Positions 42,086 to 52,210 of a stretch of 64,000 nt of DNA are shown here, one piece after another. A model generated the notes under the pieces. It saw nothing but the letters and a program-made list of their open reading frames with translations, did not search any database and was not told the DNA's origin. Source of the DNA: Actinomycetes bacterium (GTDB taxonomy: Bacteria > Actinomycetota > Acidimicrobiia > Acidimicrobiales > Acidimicrobilacustridaceae); NCBI GenBank assembly GCA_029782145.1, contig JAKOVH010000023.1, positions 154,436 to 218,435 on the forward strand, given 5' to 3'. The first letter of the stretch is position 1. Each line of letters opens with the position of its first letter. Position numbers and translations under genes: made by a program.

Positions 42086-42098
42086 CTCCCTCCCCCAG

Positions 42099-42104
42099 AG
42101 GGTA
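42099..42104 (-). promoter_or_regulatory. -10 box of the small zinc-ribbon gene
   Basis: Minus-strand TACCCT lies 13 nt upstream of the ATG at 42085, leaving a short leader that carries the ribosome binding site. Confidence 0.5.
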
Positions 42105-42139
42105 CCGCTGCGGCTGCCGCTGCCGGTGCACCCCCTGGC

Positions 42140-42145
42140 TAAGGT
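42140..42145 (+). promoter_or_regulatory. Leaderless -10 box of the crotonase gene
   Basis: TAAGGT lies 6 nt before the ATG at 42152. Confidence 0.55.
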
Positions 42146-42151
42146 CACCGC

Positions 42152-42913
42152 ATGGTCGAATACGAAGTCAGGGGCCACGTCGCCCTGCTCACCTTGAACC
42201 GTCCGGAAGCCCGCAACGCGGTCAACGACGTCGTCGCCCAGACGATGACGGAGAACCTCGAGAAGGCCGAGGCCGACGACGACGTCTGGGTCATCGTCCT
42301 GGCCGCCAACGGCCCGGTGTTCTGCGCCGGCGCCGACCTGAAGTTCATCAACGCCGGGCGGGCGGGCGAGCTGGCCACCCCGAAGGGCGGGTTCGGCGGC
42401 TTCGTCGACTTCCCCCGCCGCAAGCCGGTCATCGCCGCGGTCGACGGCCTCGCCACCGCGGGCGGCTGCGAGATCGCCCTGGCCTGCGACATGATCGTGG
42501 CCTCCACCAACGCCGCGTTCGGCCTGGCCGAGGTGAAGCGCAATCTGGTCGCCGCCGGCGGCGGGCTCTACCGGCTGCCGAAGGTGATCGGCAAGAACGT
42601 CGCCCTCGAGGTGGCTCTCACCGCCGAGCCGCTCTCGCCCCAGCGCGGCTACGAGCTCGGGTTGGTCAACCGGGTCACCGAGCCGGGTGAGGCCCTGGCC
42701 GGGGCGATGGAGCTGGCCGAGAAGATCGCCGCCAACGCACCCCTCGCGGTGTGGGCCAGCCGGGAGCTCGTCATCGCCGCCGACTGGGACGACGAGGAGA
42801 CCATCAAGAAGAACACCGGCAAGGCGTTCATGGAGATCCTCCAGTCGGAGGACACCAAGGAGGGGCTCACCGCCTTCATCGAGAAGCGCGCCCCCGAATG
42901 GAAGGCCCGCTGA
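42152..42913 (+). CDS. Enoyl-CoA hydratase/isomerase (crotonase family)
   Basis: This is a 253-residue crotonase-fold enzyme acting on acyl-CoA. FCAGADLKF (57-65) forms the first oxyanion part and GLATAGGCEIALACD (99-113) the second, with the Glu of the catalytic pair. The second catalytic Glu position is not obvious (RNLVAAGGGLYRLPK), so it may be an isomerase or a hydrolase. It is monocistronic, leaderless, and ends in front of a perfect 42-nt palindrome shared with the convergent Nudix gene. Confidence 0.9.
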   Translation: MVEYEVRGHVALLTLNRPEARNAVNDVVAQTMTENLEKAEADDDVWVIVLAANGPVFCAGADLKFINAGRAGELATPKGGFGGFVDFPRRKPVIAAVDGLATAGGCEIALACDMIVASTNAAFGLAEVKRNLVAAGGGLYRLPKVIGKNVALEVALTAEPLSPQRGYELGLVNRVTEPGEALAGAMELAEKIAANAPLAVWASRELVIAADWDDEETIKKNTGKAFMEILQSEDTKEGLTAFIEKRAPEWKAR

Positions 42914-42919
42914 CCATCG

Positions 42920-42961
42920 CTGGCTCGATCCATCACCTCATGAGGTGATGGATCGAGCCAG
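42920..42961. terminator. Perfect 42-nt palindrome between convergent genes
   Basis: Both 21-nt arms are exact complements with no loop (centre TGA at TCA|TGA, 42940/42941). It lies between the crotonase stop (42913) and the Nudix stop (42966-42964), so it probably terminates both transcripts. A perfect palindrome this long is unusual. Confidence 0.85.
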
Positions 42962-42963
42962 GG

Positions 42964-43371
42964 TCAGGTGAAGGCGTCGAGCACGCCGTGCTCGTGGAGG
43001 AACTCGGCCAGTCCGTCGACCAACCGCAGCTCGATGAGCTCGTCGAGGGGCACCCAGCGCACCTCGGCGGCATCGTCGCCGGCCACCGGCTCGCCGTGCT
43101 CGAGCACGGTGGCCACGTGGTCGAGGATCACGAAGTGGTGGTCGTCGCCGATGCGCTCGACCCACCCGAGCAGCTCGCCGCAGACGCACTCGAGCCCGGT
43201 CTCCTCCCGCACCTCGCGCACCACCGCCTCGGCGACCGTCTCACCCCGTTCGAGGCGACCGCCGGGCACCGACCACTCGCCGGCCGCCGGCCCGTGGCCG
43301 CGCCGCACGAGCAGCAGCGAGCCGTCGTGCACCACGACCGCTCCGACGCACAGCTCCGGCCGTTCGCTCAT
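42964..43371 (-). CDS. Nudix hydrolase
   Basis: This is a 135-residue protein with a complete Nudix box, [25 protein letters not shown] (G-x5-E-x7-R-E-U-x-E-E-x-G-U), that cleaves a nucleoside diphosphate linked to another group. The substrate is not specified by the visible sequence. Its ATG overlaps the stop of the upstream acetyltransferase gene (ATGA), so the two form an operon. It ends three bases from a long palindrome. Confidence 0.93.
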   Translation of the reverse strand: MSERPELCVGAVVVHDGSLLLVRRGHGPAAGEWSVPGGRLERGETVAEAVVREVREETGLECVCGELLGWVERIGDDHHFVILDHVATVLEHGEPVAGDDAAEVRWVPLDELIELRLVDGLAEFLHEHGVLDAFT

Positions 43372-43847
43372 GGCAGCTCCCGGTGCACGACGATGGCCCG
43401 GGCCTTGAGCCCGAACGCCTCGAAGAAGTTCTTGGTGTCGCGGGCGCCCGGCAGCACGATGGCGTCCACCCCGACGGCGTGGCGCTCGGCGCCCCAGGCG
43501 AGGACGGCCTCGAGCATGGCCTCCCCCACCCCCACCTGGCGGGCCCCCGGCTCGGTGAAGAGGTCGTCGATGACCACGAGGTGGGCCCCGTCGGCGATGG
43601 GCTCGAGGCGGGCCACGGCGTAGCCGACGACCGTGCCGCCCGACGTGGCACCCAACGTCCCGCACAGCACGAGCACGTCAGGGTCGTCGAGGGCGTGAGC
43701 GAGGCCCTCGGCGAAGGGAGGGCGCCGCCCGATCGTGCGCGCCCACAGCGCCCCGCCCCGCTCCTGCACCAGCTCGGCGACCGCCTCGGCCGCGAGGCGC
43801 GCCAACTCGGGGAGGTCCTCGGGCTGCGCCGGTCGGGCACCCTCCAC
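43368..43847 (-). CDS. GNAT family acetyltransferase
   Basis: This is a 159-residue protein of the GNAT fold. The acetyl-CoA-binding region is [28 protein letters not shown], with a helix-loop Q/R-x-x-G-x-G/A signature. The N-terminal helices ([21 protein letters not shown]) belong to the acceptor region. GTG at 43847 begins the gene; an upstream TAGGCC is only a poor -10 match. It is translationally coupled to the Nudix gene. The acceptor is unknown. Confidence 0.87.
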   Translation of the reverse strand: MEGARPAQPEDLPELARLAAEAVAELVQERGGALWARTIGRRPPFAEGLAHALDDPDVLVLCGTLGATSGGTVVGYAVARLEPIADGAHLVVIDDLFTEPGARQVGVGEAMLEAVLAWGAERHAVGVDAIVLPGARDTKNFFEAFGLKARAIVVHRELP

Positions 43848-43857
43848 GGTTGCCGGC

Positions 43858-44457
43858 CTACCCGGCCTGCAGCTGCGCGATGCGAGAGAGGATCGTCTTG
43901 CGGTGCCGGTTGCGCCGCTCGTAGCGCCGGACCGCCTCGAGCTCGTCGGCGGTGAGCCCGTCGAGTCGGGGCACGACCTGCGAGGCCGACAGGTTGTCGT
44001 ACTCCGGGATGGCGAGCGCCGCCGCTTCGGCGGTGTCGGCAGGAGTGCGCTCGCCCTTCTCCGGCGTCAGCGCCCTGTCGGCGGCGCGGCCCGCCGCGTG
44101 GTGGCCCGCCGCGTCGAGGCCATGGCTGTCGGTGCTGCTGCCGTCGGGGGCCTCGGCGGCGAGCCGCTCGGCGGGCACCCCCGGCGCCTGCTCGCGCTCG
44201 GCGGGCGCCACACCGAACCGCCGCAGCAGGTCGACGGCCTGGTGCTGGGCGTCGACGAGCACCGTCTGCAGCTTGGTGTTGCTCCAGGTGACGGCGAACT
44301 CCCCCACCATGCGGGCCACGCCCGCCTGCGCCCGGCCGCGCTCGGCCAGCTCGGGTACGACCCGGCGCGCGTCGACGACGAAGCCCAGCGGCGCGTAGAC
44401 GCAGAGGTCGAGCAGGCGCTCGAACGGATCCTGATCGGCGGTGGGCTCGTCGGGCAT
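43858..44457 (-). CDS. Actinobacterial DUF8129-like protein
   Basis: This is a 199-residue protein. The N-terminal 100 residues have amphipathic helices (FERLLDLCVYAPLGFVVDARRVVPELAERG), followed by an Ala/Gly/His linker. The C-terminal motif IPEYDNLSASQVVPRLDGLTADELEAVRRYE, then RRNRHRKTILSRIAQL, is one I know from actinobacterial proteins, some tied to lipid droplets or membranes. The role here is not established. The ATG lies just after the stop of the acidic gene, so translation may be coupled. Confidence 0.65.
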   Translation of the reverse strand: MPDEPTADQDPFERLLDLCVYAPLGFVVDARRVVPELAERGRAQAGVARMVGEFAVTWSNTKLQTVLVDAQHQAVDLLRRFGVAPAEREQAPGVPAERLAAEAPDGSSTDSHGLDAAGHHAAGRAADRALTPEKGERTPADTAEAAALAIPEYDNLSASQVVPRLDGLTADELEAVRRYERRNRHRKTILSRIAQLQAG

Positions 44458-44459
44458 CG

Positions 44460-44960
44460 CTACTTGACCTTCGCCTCGAGCTGCTCGATGGCCGGGCAGA
44501 CCGCCTCGCCGACCGGGCAGGTCATGTGGCCGGGGGGACCGAACTGCCCCGGGTTCACCAACAAGAAGCACCCGGTGCACATGAACTCGTTCGCCTTCTT
44601 CGGTGTCACTCCCTCGGCGACGTCGCCCGCGGTGCGGGGCTCGGGGACGACCTCTTCGTCCTCCTCCTCGTCGTCGTCGGCCGCCGCGATCCGGTCCTTG
44701 AGGATGGTGTCGAGGTCGGCTTCGACGTCGTCGGGGTTGAGCTCTTCGTCCTCGTCCTCTTCGTCCTCCCGCTTGGCGCGCGCCGGGAGGGCTTCTTCTT
44801 CCTCTTCCTCTTCTTCTTCCTCGATGGCCACCGACTCGTCCTCGTCGCCGGCCAGCTCGTCGTCGATCTCCTCGACGAGCTCCTCGTCGAGGTCTTCGTC
44901 GATCTCCTCGTCGATCGCCTCGTCGAAGTCCTCGTCGTCGATCGCGTCGTCGTCAGCCAT
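44460..44960 (-). CDS. DUF4193-like acidic protein with C-terminal Cys cluster
   Basis: This is a 166-residue, extremely acidic protein. Residues 1-75 are mostly Asp/Glu including a run of ten Glu (encoded by many GAA and GAG triplets, unusual for this GC content). VEADLDTILKDRIAAADDDEEEDEE follows and matches the DUF4193 core of actinobacteria. The C-terminus has FMCTGCFLL and a second cysteine pair (MTCPVGEAVCPAI), possibly zinc-binding. The start has CAAGGACACC upstream, plus a likely -10 TATCAT at 45022-45017. The function is unknown. Confidence 0.7.
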   Translation of the reverse strand: MADDDAIDDEDFDEAIDEEIDEDLDEELVEEIDDELAGDEDESVAIEEEEEEEEEEALPARAKREDEEDEDEELNPDDVEADLDTILKDRIAAADDDEEEDEEVVPEPRTAGDVAEGVTPKKANEFMCTGCFLLVNPGQFGPPGHMTCPVGEAVCPAIEQLEAKVK

Positions 44961-45016
44961 GGTGTCCTTGAAGTTCGTGCGCCGGTCGGGCCCGTCGGCA
45001 GCTCGGGGGTGGGCGG

Positions 45017-45022
45017 ATGATA
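45017..45022 (-). promoter_or_regulatory. Possible -10 box of the acidic gene
   Basis: Minus-strand TATCAT lies 56 nt upstream of the ATG at 44960. The -35 region is not clear. Confidence 0.4.
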
Positions 45023-45130
45023 GGCAGGTTCGCGGGACCGCTTTCTACCCCGTCGGCGACGGCGGCACGTCGCGACTCGAGCGACCGGGCGGAGCGGTGG
45101 CGGCGGCGAGGGTACCGGCCCGAGGACCGA

Positions 45131-46738
<1,608 letters not shown>

Positions 46739-46746
46739 GGGCGGGG

Positions 46747-46752
46747 AGCGTA
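46747..46752 (-). promoter_or_regulatory. Leaderless -10 box of the ThyX-like gene
   Basis: Minus-strand TACGCT lies 8 nt upstream of the GTG at 46738. Confidence 0.5.
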
Positions 46753-46796
46753 AGTCAGGCGGCCGGTCCCCTCGCGGATCCCGGCGGCGGTGTGGG

Positions 46797-47975
46797 TCAT
46801 GTGGCGGCGGCCTCGAACGCAGCGTGGGCACGGGCGAGAGCCTCGGGCGACAGCCACAGGTCGGCCACGGTCATGGCCATGGCCTTGGCCCCGTCGAGCA
46901 CGGCGGCGTCGCCCTTCGGGCCGGCGGCGTGGCGGGCGAACTCGGGGGTGTGGATCCCCACCCCCTCGGGCGCCACGGCGATCATCGGGTGGATGCTCGG
47001 GACGAGGTAGCTGACGTTGCCCATGTCGGTCGAGCCCACCACCTCGTGGCCGGCCTCGGGTGCGGCGAGGGTGCGGCCGAGGCGGGCGGCGTTGGCGGCG
47101 TAGAGCTCGCACAGCGGTGCGTTGGCCCGCAGGTCCGCGTAGGGCGGCTCGAGCCAGGTGTGCTGCATGTCGCAGCCGGTGGCGTCGGCTCCGGCCCGCA
47201 GGGCGGCGAGCACCCGCTCCTTCAGCGGCTGGAGCGTGGCGAGGGTGGCGGCCCGCACGTACCAGTGCATGGCCGCTCGCGCCGGCACGATGTTCGGCTT
47301 GTCGCCACCGTCGGTGAACACACCGTGGACGCGCTCCTCGGGCCGGATGTGCTGGCGCAGGGCGGCGACGTTCACGTAGCCGAGCACGGCGGCGTCGAGG
47401 GCGTTGCGGCCCTCCCAGGGCGCAGCGGCGGCGTGCGCCGACCGCCCCGTGTAGACCACGTCCAGGCGGTGGATGGCGATCGTGGTCATCCACCGCAGGT
47501 CGGCGTCGGCGGGGTGCACCATCATGGCGGCGTCGACGCCGTCGAAGGCACCCCGCTCGCCCATGAACACCTTGCCGCCGCCGCCCTCCTCGCCGGGCGT
47601 GCCGAGGATGCGGACCCGACCACCGAGCTCGTCGGCGAGGCGGGCGGCGGCCAGCCCGGCCCCCAGCCCGGCGGCGGCGATGATGTTGTGCCCGCAGGCG
47701 TGGCCGATGCCGGGGAGCGCGTCGTACTCGAGCAGCACGGCCACCATCGGCCCGCGGGTGCCGGCGGTGGCCGCGAACGCGGTGTCGAGGCCGTAGGCGT
47801 GCCGCTCGACCGACAGCCCCTCCGCTTCGAGCAGCCGGGCCAGCAGGTCGTGGGCATGGTGCTCGGCGAAGTTCTCCTCGGGGTGGTCGTGGATGTCGTG
47901 GGAGGCGGCGATCAGGGTGCCGGCCCGCCGGTCGACCTCCTCGCAGATGCGCGCCTTGGCCTGCTCGAGATCCAC
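46797..47975 (-). CDS. M20-family amidohydrolase/peptidase
   Basis: This is a 392-residue zinc enzyme of the M20D group. GHACGHN (91-97) provides metal ligands, and LLGTPGEEGGGG-type glutamate (about 131-140) the catalytic acid. The dimerisation domain follows (DLRWMTTIAIHRLDVVYTGRSAHAAAAPWEGRNALDA), and GSTDMGNVSYLVPSIHPM closes the active site. Related enzymes cleave N-acyl amino acids, p-aminobenzoyl-glutamate or indole-acetyl conjugates. The precise substrate is unknown. GTG 47975 sits 6 nt after a -10 box. Confidence 0.9.
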   Translation of the reverse strand: MDLEQAKARICEEVDRRAGTLIAASHDIHDHPEENFAEHHAHDLLARLLEAEGLSVERHAYGLDTAFAATAGTRGPMVAVLLEYDALPGIGHACGHNIIAAAGLGAGLAAARLADELGGRVRILGTPGEEGGGGKVFMGERGAFDGVDAAMMVHPADADLRWMTTIAIHRLDVVYTGRSAHAAAAPWEGRNALDAAVLGYVNVAALRQHIRPEERVHGVFTDGGDKPNIVPARAAMHWYVRAATLATLQPLKERVLAALRAGADATGCDMQHTWLEPPYADLRANAPLCELYAANAARLGRTLAAPEAGHEVVGSTDMGNVSYLVPSIHPMIAVAPEGVGIHTPEFARHAAGPKGDAAVLDGAKAMAMTVADLWLSPEALARAHAAFEAAAT

Positions 47976-47981
47976 CGGGCC

Positions 47982-47987
47982 ACGCTA
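47982..47987 (-). promoter_or_regulatory. Leaderless -10 box of the M20 gene
   Basis: Minus-strand TAGCGT lies 6 nt upstream of the GTG at 47975. Confidence 0.6.
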
Positions 47988-48022
47988 CCGCCCGTGGGCC
48001 CACCGACCGTCCGGGAGCGCCC

Positions 48023-48634
48023 TTACACGACCACCGTCAGCGCGTCGGGCTCCACCCGCACAGCGAGCTGGCGGGCGCGGCCCACCCGCTCGCCGTCGAG
48101 GAACACCGGCAACGGGTCGTCGAACTCGAGGGTCACGGCGGCCGTGCGTCGGGTCCGCAGCCCGGGATGGGGCAGGTGGGCGCCGGTGCGCGCCCGGCGC
48201 CGGGCCTCGAGCCGGTCGCGCAGGCCGAGCGAGCCCTCCGTCACGTCGAGCAGGCCGTCGCCCGGGTGGGCCCGCGGCCCGAGGTCCCACTCCCCCAGCC
48301 ACTCGGCGTTCATGACCACGGCGAAGTGGCCGCGCCAGGCGCGGCGGTGGGCCGCCAGGTGGGCGACGAAGTGGTGCAGCCGCCCGTCGAGCAGCACACA
48401 GCCCAGGTCGACCGGGAAGGTGGTGGCCTCGGGAGAGCCCAGGCGTTCCCGGTCGCCGAGCCCCCCGAGCGTGCGGCACAGGTCGCCGCCGAGGAGGCCG
48501 AGCGGCGGCACGGGCCGGTGCTCCCTGCGGGCGGCGCCGACCACCGCCCGGGCCTCGGCGTCGGTGGCCACCACGACCCCACCCGGCGGCAGCGGCCCGG
48601 CTTCGCCGTAGGGCGAGCCCTTCTCGATGGTCAC
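48023..48634 (-). CDS. Protein resembling the C-terminal domain of lipid kinases (YegS/DgkB), no catalytic half
   Basis: This is a 203-residue protein. The second half has GEWDLGPRAHPGDGLLDV and LEFDDPLPVFLDGERVGRARQLAVRVEPDALTVVV, which match the C-terminal beta-sandwich of diacylglycerol/sphingosine-type kinases. The first part has a short GLLGGDLCRTLGG loop recalling the nucleotide-binding loop, but no full catalytic domain. It may be a truncated kinase-like protein or a small-molecule-binding protein. GTG 48634 overlaps the helicase stop (GTGA), so it is coupled to the helicase gene. Confidence 0.65.
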   Translation of the reverse strand: MTIEKGSPYGEAGPLPPGGVVVATDAEARAVVGAARREHRPVPPLGLLGGDLCRTLGGLGDRERLGSPEATTFPVDLGCVLLDGRLHHFVAHLAAHRRAWRGHFAVVMNAEWLGEWDLGPRAHPGDGLLDVTEGSLGLRDRLEARRRARTGAHLPHPGLRTRRTAAVTLEFDDPLPVFLDGERVGRARQLAVRVEPDALTVVV

Positions 48635-51384
48635 CGGCTGGCGTCCTCGGCCAGCCCGTCGACGCCCCGGTCGACCCCGCCCGCGGTGTCGTCGGTGCCG
48701 GCACCGCCGGTGTCGTCGGCGGGGTCGGCGGTGCCGGTGGCGATGGCCGACGACGCCGCCACCACGCCGCGGTGCACGGCGTCGGCGGCCCGGCGGGCGG
48801 TGGTGGCGGTGGAGCGGTCGGCGGCGGCGTCGCCGAGCTGGCGCAGCAGGTCGATGAGCTGCTTCACCGTGCGCACGAAGTCGCCGCCGGAGAGCTCCTC
48901 GTCGGCCAGCACGTGGTCGAGGTCGTCGCCGGCCGCCCAGGCGTGGGCGAGCGGGAAGAAGGCGGCGTCGGGCACCCGGGTCGGGGGCAGGCCGAGGCGC
49001 CGCTCGTCGGCGTTGAGCTCCGCGGCCAGCACCTCGAGGCGCTCGGCCCGGTGGGCGACGCTGCGGCTCGGGAACCACGGCTCGAGCTCGGGCCCCGAGC
49101 TGCGCTGCTCGTACACGAACGCCGACGTGAGCCCCGCCGTGGACGCCACGTCGAGGTCGTCGAGCAGGCCTTCCTCGAGGGCCTCGGCGATGAGCAGGTC
49201 GCACTCGTGGTAGATCCTGACCAGCTGCTCGCCGCGCGAGGTGAGCGCCCACCCGTCGAGGTGCCCCCAGCCCTCCAGCAGCTGGAGCACCCGGTCGAAG
49301 GTGTCGACCAGCGACCCGGTGCGGCTGCGCACCCGGCGCTCCGTGTCGGCCAGCTCCCGCTCGAGGCGCTCGGCGCGCCGCAGGGCCCGCAGGTGCCGGT
49401 CTCGGTCGGGGCACGCGTGCACCGGGTGCTCGCCGACGGCGCCGCCGTCGGCGCCGGGCCGGCGTGCGGAGCGGCCACGCTCTCCCCGTCCCCTGCGCCC
49501 GCTCGTCGTGCGGTCCCGGCCGGGCCGCCCGCCGGCGAAGCGCTCGAGGTCGGCGGCGACCTGGCGCTGGAAGGCCGGCTTCATCGACGTGTACGGCGTG
49601 GGCAGGGCGAGCGTGCCCACGACCTCCGGTGGTTCCTCGAAGTCGCTGGCGCCCAGGGCGAGCAGCCGCCGCTGGGCGGTGAGCGCCTTCACCCGCACGG
49701 CCCCGCCCTTGCGGTGCGACACCGACAGGACCGCGACCCGGCCGTGTCCCCCACTGCCGTCGAGCCACAGCACGTCGCCGGGCCGCAACGAGCGCAGGCC
49801 CTCCTCGACCGCCGTCGCCCGCCCGCCGGGGGGCCCGCCGCGTGCCTCACGCTCGCCCTCGACCACGGCCCGGTACTCGGCGACGTCACCGAGCTCACAG
49901 GAAGCCTCGGCCCGGAGCTGGTCGAGCGTGGCCCGCCGCTGCTCGAGGCGCTGCTCGAGCCGCACCACGTCCGCGTCGGCCTGGTACTGGGCGAAGCAGA
50001 GGCTCAGCAGCCGGTGGGCCTCGTCGGCCGGGTACCGCCGCACCAGGTTGGCCGCCATGTTGTAGGTGGGGCGGAAGGCGCTGGTGAGCCGGAAGCTGCG
50101 GCTCGACGCCAGGGCGGCGACCTCACCGAAGGTCACGAACGGCGACCACAGCACGACGGCGTGGCCGTGGTCGTCGATGCCCCGCCGGCCCGCCCGCCCG
50201 GTGAGCTGGGTGTACTGGCCCGGCGTCAGGAACTCGTGGCGTTCGCCGGTGAACTTGGTGAGCTTCTCGATCACCACCGTGCGGGCGGGCATGTTGATGC
50301 CGAGGGCGAGGGTCTCGGTGGCGAACACCACCTTCACCAGTCCCTCGACGAAGCACGCCTCGACGGCCTCCTTGAACGGCGGCACCATGCCGGCGTGGTG
50401 GGAGGCGATGCCGGCTTCGAGCCCGGCGAGCCACCGGTCGTACTCGAGCACGTGCAGGTCGTCGTCGGTGAGGTTCTCGACGTGGCGCTCCACCACCGTG
50501 CGGATGCGCTCCCGCTCCTCCGAGGTGGTGAACCGGAGCCCGGCGCCGACGCAGGCCGACACGGCGTCGTCGCACGCGGCCCGGCTGAAGATGAAGTACA
50601 GGGCGGGCAGCATCTCGCGCGCCGCCAGCAGCTCCACCACCTCCACCCGCCGCGGCGTGGCGTAGCGGCGCCGCGGGCGCCCTCCGCCGGCGCGGGCCCG
50701 CCAGGCGTCGCGGGGGTCGGTGTCGAACCGGCTGCCGTCGGGGTTGGCCCGGCCGTCGAGGAGGGTGGGCACGAGCACCAGCTGGTCGGACTGCCGGTCG
50801 TCGACGAGGTACCAGTTGTCGAGGCTGACCGGCCGCCGGTCCTCGACGACCACCGAGGTGGGGCCGCGCACGGTCTCGATCCAGTCGGCCAGCTCGCCGG
50901 CGTTCGACACCGTGGCCGACAGGCACACCAGGCGCACGGCGGCCGGGAGGTGGACGATGACCTCCTCCCACACCGGGCCGCGGTAGGCGTCCTGCAGGTA
51001 GTGCACCTCGTCGAGCACCACCCACTCCAGCCGGTCGAGCGCGCTCGACCGGCTGTAGATCATGTTGCGCAGCACCTCGGTGGTCATGACCACCACCGGG
51101 GCGTCGCCGTTCACCGAGGTGTCGCCGGTGAGGAGGCCGACCTGCTCGGCGCCGTGGAGCCGCGCCAGGTCGTGGTACTTCTGGTTCGACAGGGCCTTGA
51201 TGGGCGTGGTGTAGAAGGCCCGGCCGCCCGAGGCGAGGGCCGCCGCGACCGCGTGCTCGGCGACGACCGTCTTGCCCGACCCGGTCGGGGCGCTGACCAG
51301 CACCGACCGGCCCGCGTCGATGGCGGCGATCGCCTCGCGCTGGAAGCGGTCGAGCGTGAAGCCCCGGGCGGAGGTGTCGGTCAC
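48631..51384 (-). CDS. helY: Ski2-like DEAD/DEAH-box helicase (HelY)
   Basis: This is a 917-residue superfamily-2 helicase. Walker A is SAPTGSGKT (31-39), motif II DEVH (in VVLDEVHYLQD) follows near residue 125, and motif VI is Q-x2-G-R-A-G-R-R-G (QLTGRAGRRGIDD). The C-terminal region resembles Ski2/Dob1-type RNA helicases. In Mycobacterium HelY lies beside tatC and tatA, as here. A GC-rich Arg/Gly segment near 640 (GRPGRDRTTSGRRGRGERG) looks inserted or disordered. GTG 51384 is 7 nt after a -10 box. Confidence 0.9.
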   Translation of the reverse strand: MTDTSARGFTLDRFQREAIAAIDAGRSVLVSAPTGSGKTVVAEHAVAAALASGGRAFYTTPIKALSNQKYHDLARLHGAEQVGLLTGDTSVNGDAPVVVMTTEVLRNMIYSRSSALDRLEWVVLDEVHYLQDAYRGPVWEEVIVHLPAAVRLVCLSATVSNAGELADWIETVRGPTSVVVEDRRPVSLDNWYLVDDRQSDQLVLVPTLLDGRANPDGSRFDTDPRDAWRARAGGGRPRRRYATPRRVEVVELLAAREMLPALYFIFSRAACDDAVSACVGAGLRFTTSEERERIRTVVERHVENLTDDDLHVLEYDRWLAGLEAGIASHHAGMVPPFKEAVEACFVEGLVKVVFATETLALGINMPARTVVIEKLTKFTGERHEFLTPGQYTQLTGRAGRRGIDDHGHAVVLWSPFVTFGEVAALASSRSFRLTSAFRPTYNMAANLVRRYPADEAHRLLSLCFAQYQADADVVRLEQRLEQRRATLDQLRAEASCELGDVAEYRAVVEGEREARGGPPGGRATAVEEGLRSLRPGDVLWLDGSGGHGRVAVLSVSHRKGGAVRVKALTAQRRLLALGASDFEEPPEVVGTLALPTPYTSMKPAFQRQVAADLERFAGGRPGRDRTTSGRRGRGERGRSARRPGADGGAVGEHPVHACPDRDRHLRALRRAERLERELADTERRVRSRTGSLVDTFDRVLQLLEGWGHLDGWALTSRGEQLVRIYHECDLLIAEALEEGLLDDLDVASTAGLTSAFVYEQRSSGPELEPWFPSRSVAHRAERLEVLAAELNADERRLGLPPTRVPDAAFFPLAHAWAAGDDLDHVLADEELSGGDFVRTVKQLIDLLRQLGDAAADRSTATTARRAADAVHRGVVAASSAIATGTADPADDTGGAGTDDTAGGVDRGVDGLAEDASR

Positions 51385-51391
51385 CCGGCCC

Positions 51392-51397
51392 AGGCTA
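51392..51397 (-). promoter_or_regulatory. Leaderless -10 box of helY
   Basis: Minus-strand TAGCCT lies 7 nt upstream of the GTG at 51384. Confidence 0.6.
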
Positions 51398-51415
51398 GGG
51401 CGGGACCTGCTCGGC

Positions 51416-52195
51416 TCAGGCCGACGCCTCGGCGGCCTTGCGCTGCTTGCGGCCCCGCAGGGCCAGCACCACGGCGCCCACCGCGATCGAGAGGAAGTAC
51501 AGGATCACCATGGGCACGGCGAGGGCGATCATCGAGATGGGGTCGCCGCTCGGGGTGATCACGGCGGCGATGACGGCGATGACGACCAGCCCGATCCGCC
51601 ACCAGCCGAGCAGGCGGCGGGGGGTGACGACGCCGATCAGCTGGAGCGCCACGATGACGACGGGGAACTCGAAGCCCACCCCGAACGCCAGCATCATCCA
51701 CACGATGAGGGTGATGTAGCTCGACGCCGTGTAGTACGGCTGGATGTCGGGGCCGCCGATGTGCACCAGGAACTCGAGGGTCGGGTTGAGCACGTAGTAG
51801 GCCACGGCCGCCCCCATGGCGAACAGCACCAGGGCGCTGGCCGTGAACGGCACGGCGTACTTCTTCTCGTGGGGGTAGAGGGCGGGGGTGATGAAGCGCC
51901 ACAGCTGCCACAGGATCACCGGCATGGCGAAGGCGATGCCGAGGTAGCCCGACATCTTGAGCCGGAGCCCGAAGGTCTGCAGCGGCTCGGTGGCGATCAG
52001 CGGGGTGCCCGGCTGGATCTCGTTGAACGGGTGCTTCAGCACGTCGAGCACGTAAGGGAACAAGAACCACCCGGCCAGGGCGCCGACGCCGACGGCGATG
52101 ATGACCTTGATGAGCCGGGCGCGCAGCTCGGCCAGGTGCTCCCAGATCGTCATGTGGCCGCCGGTGACCGGATCGGCGACCGGTTGCGCGCTCAC
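51416..52195 (-). CDS. tatC: Sec-independent protein translocase TatC
   Basis: This is a 259-residue membrane protein with six predicted helices. The N-terminal HLAELRARL recognises twin-arginine signals, and further family blocks are YEFWRFITPALYP-like (ILWQLWRFITPALYPHEKK) and FGVGFEFPVVIVAL. It forms the translocase with TatA/B, encoded 15 bp upstream on the same strand. Several nearby genes carry Tat signals. The start GTG has no strong ribosome binding site, so it may depend on translation of the upstream gene. Confidence 0.96.
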   Translation of the reverse strand: MSAQPVADPVTGGHMTIWEHLAELRARLIKVIIAVGVGALAGWFLFPYVLDVLKHPFNEIQPGTPLIATEPLQTFGLRLKMSGYLGIAFAMPVILWQLWRFITPALYPHEKKYAVPFTASALVLFAMGAAVAYYVLNPTLEFLVHIGGPDIQPYYTASSYITLIVWMMLAFGVGFEFPVVIVALQLIGVVTPRRLLGWWRIGLVVIAVIAAVITPSGDPISMIALAVPMVILYFLSIAVGAVVLALRGRKQRKAAEASA

Positions 52196-52210
52196 CCGGC
52201 GCGCCCGGGA

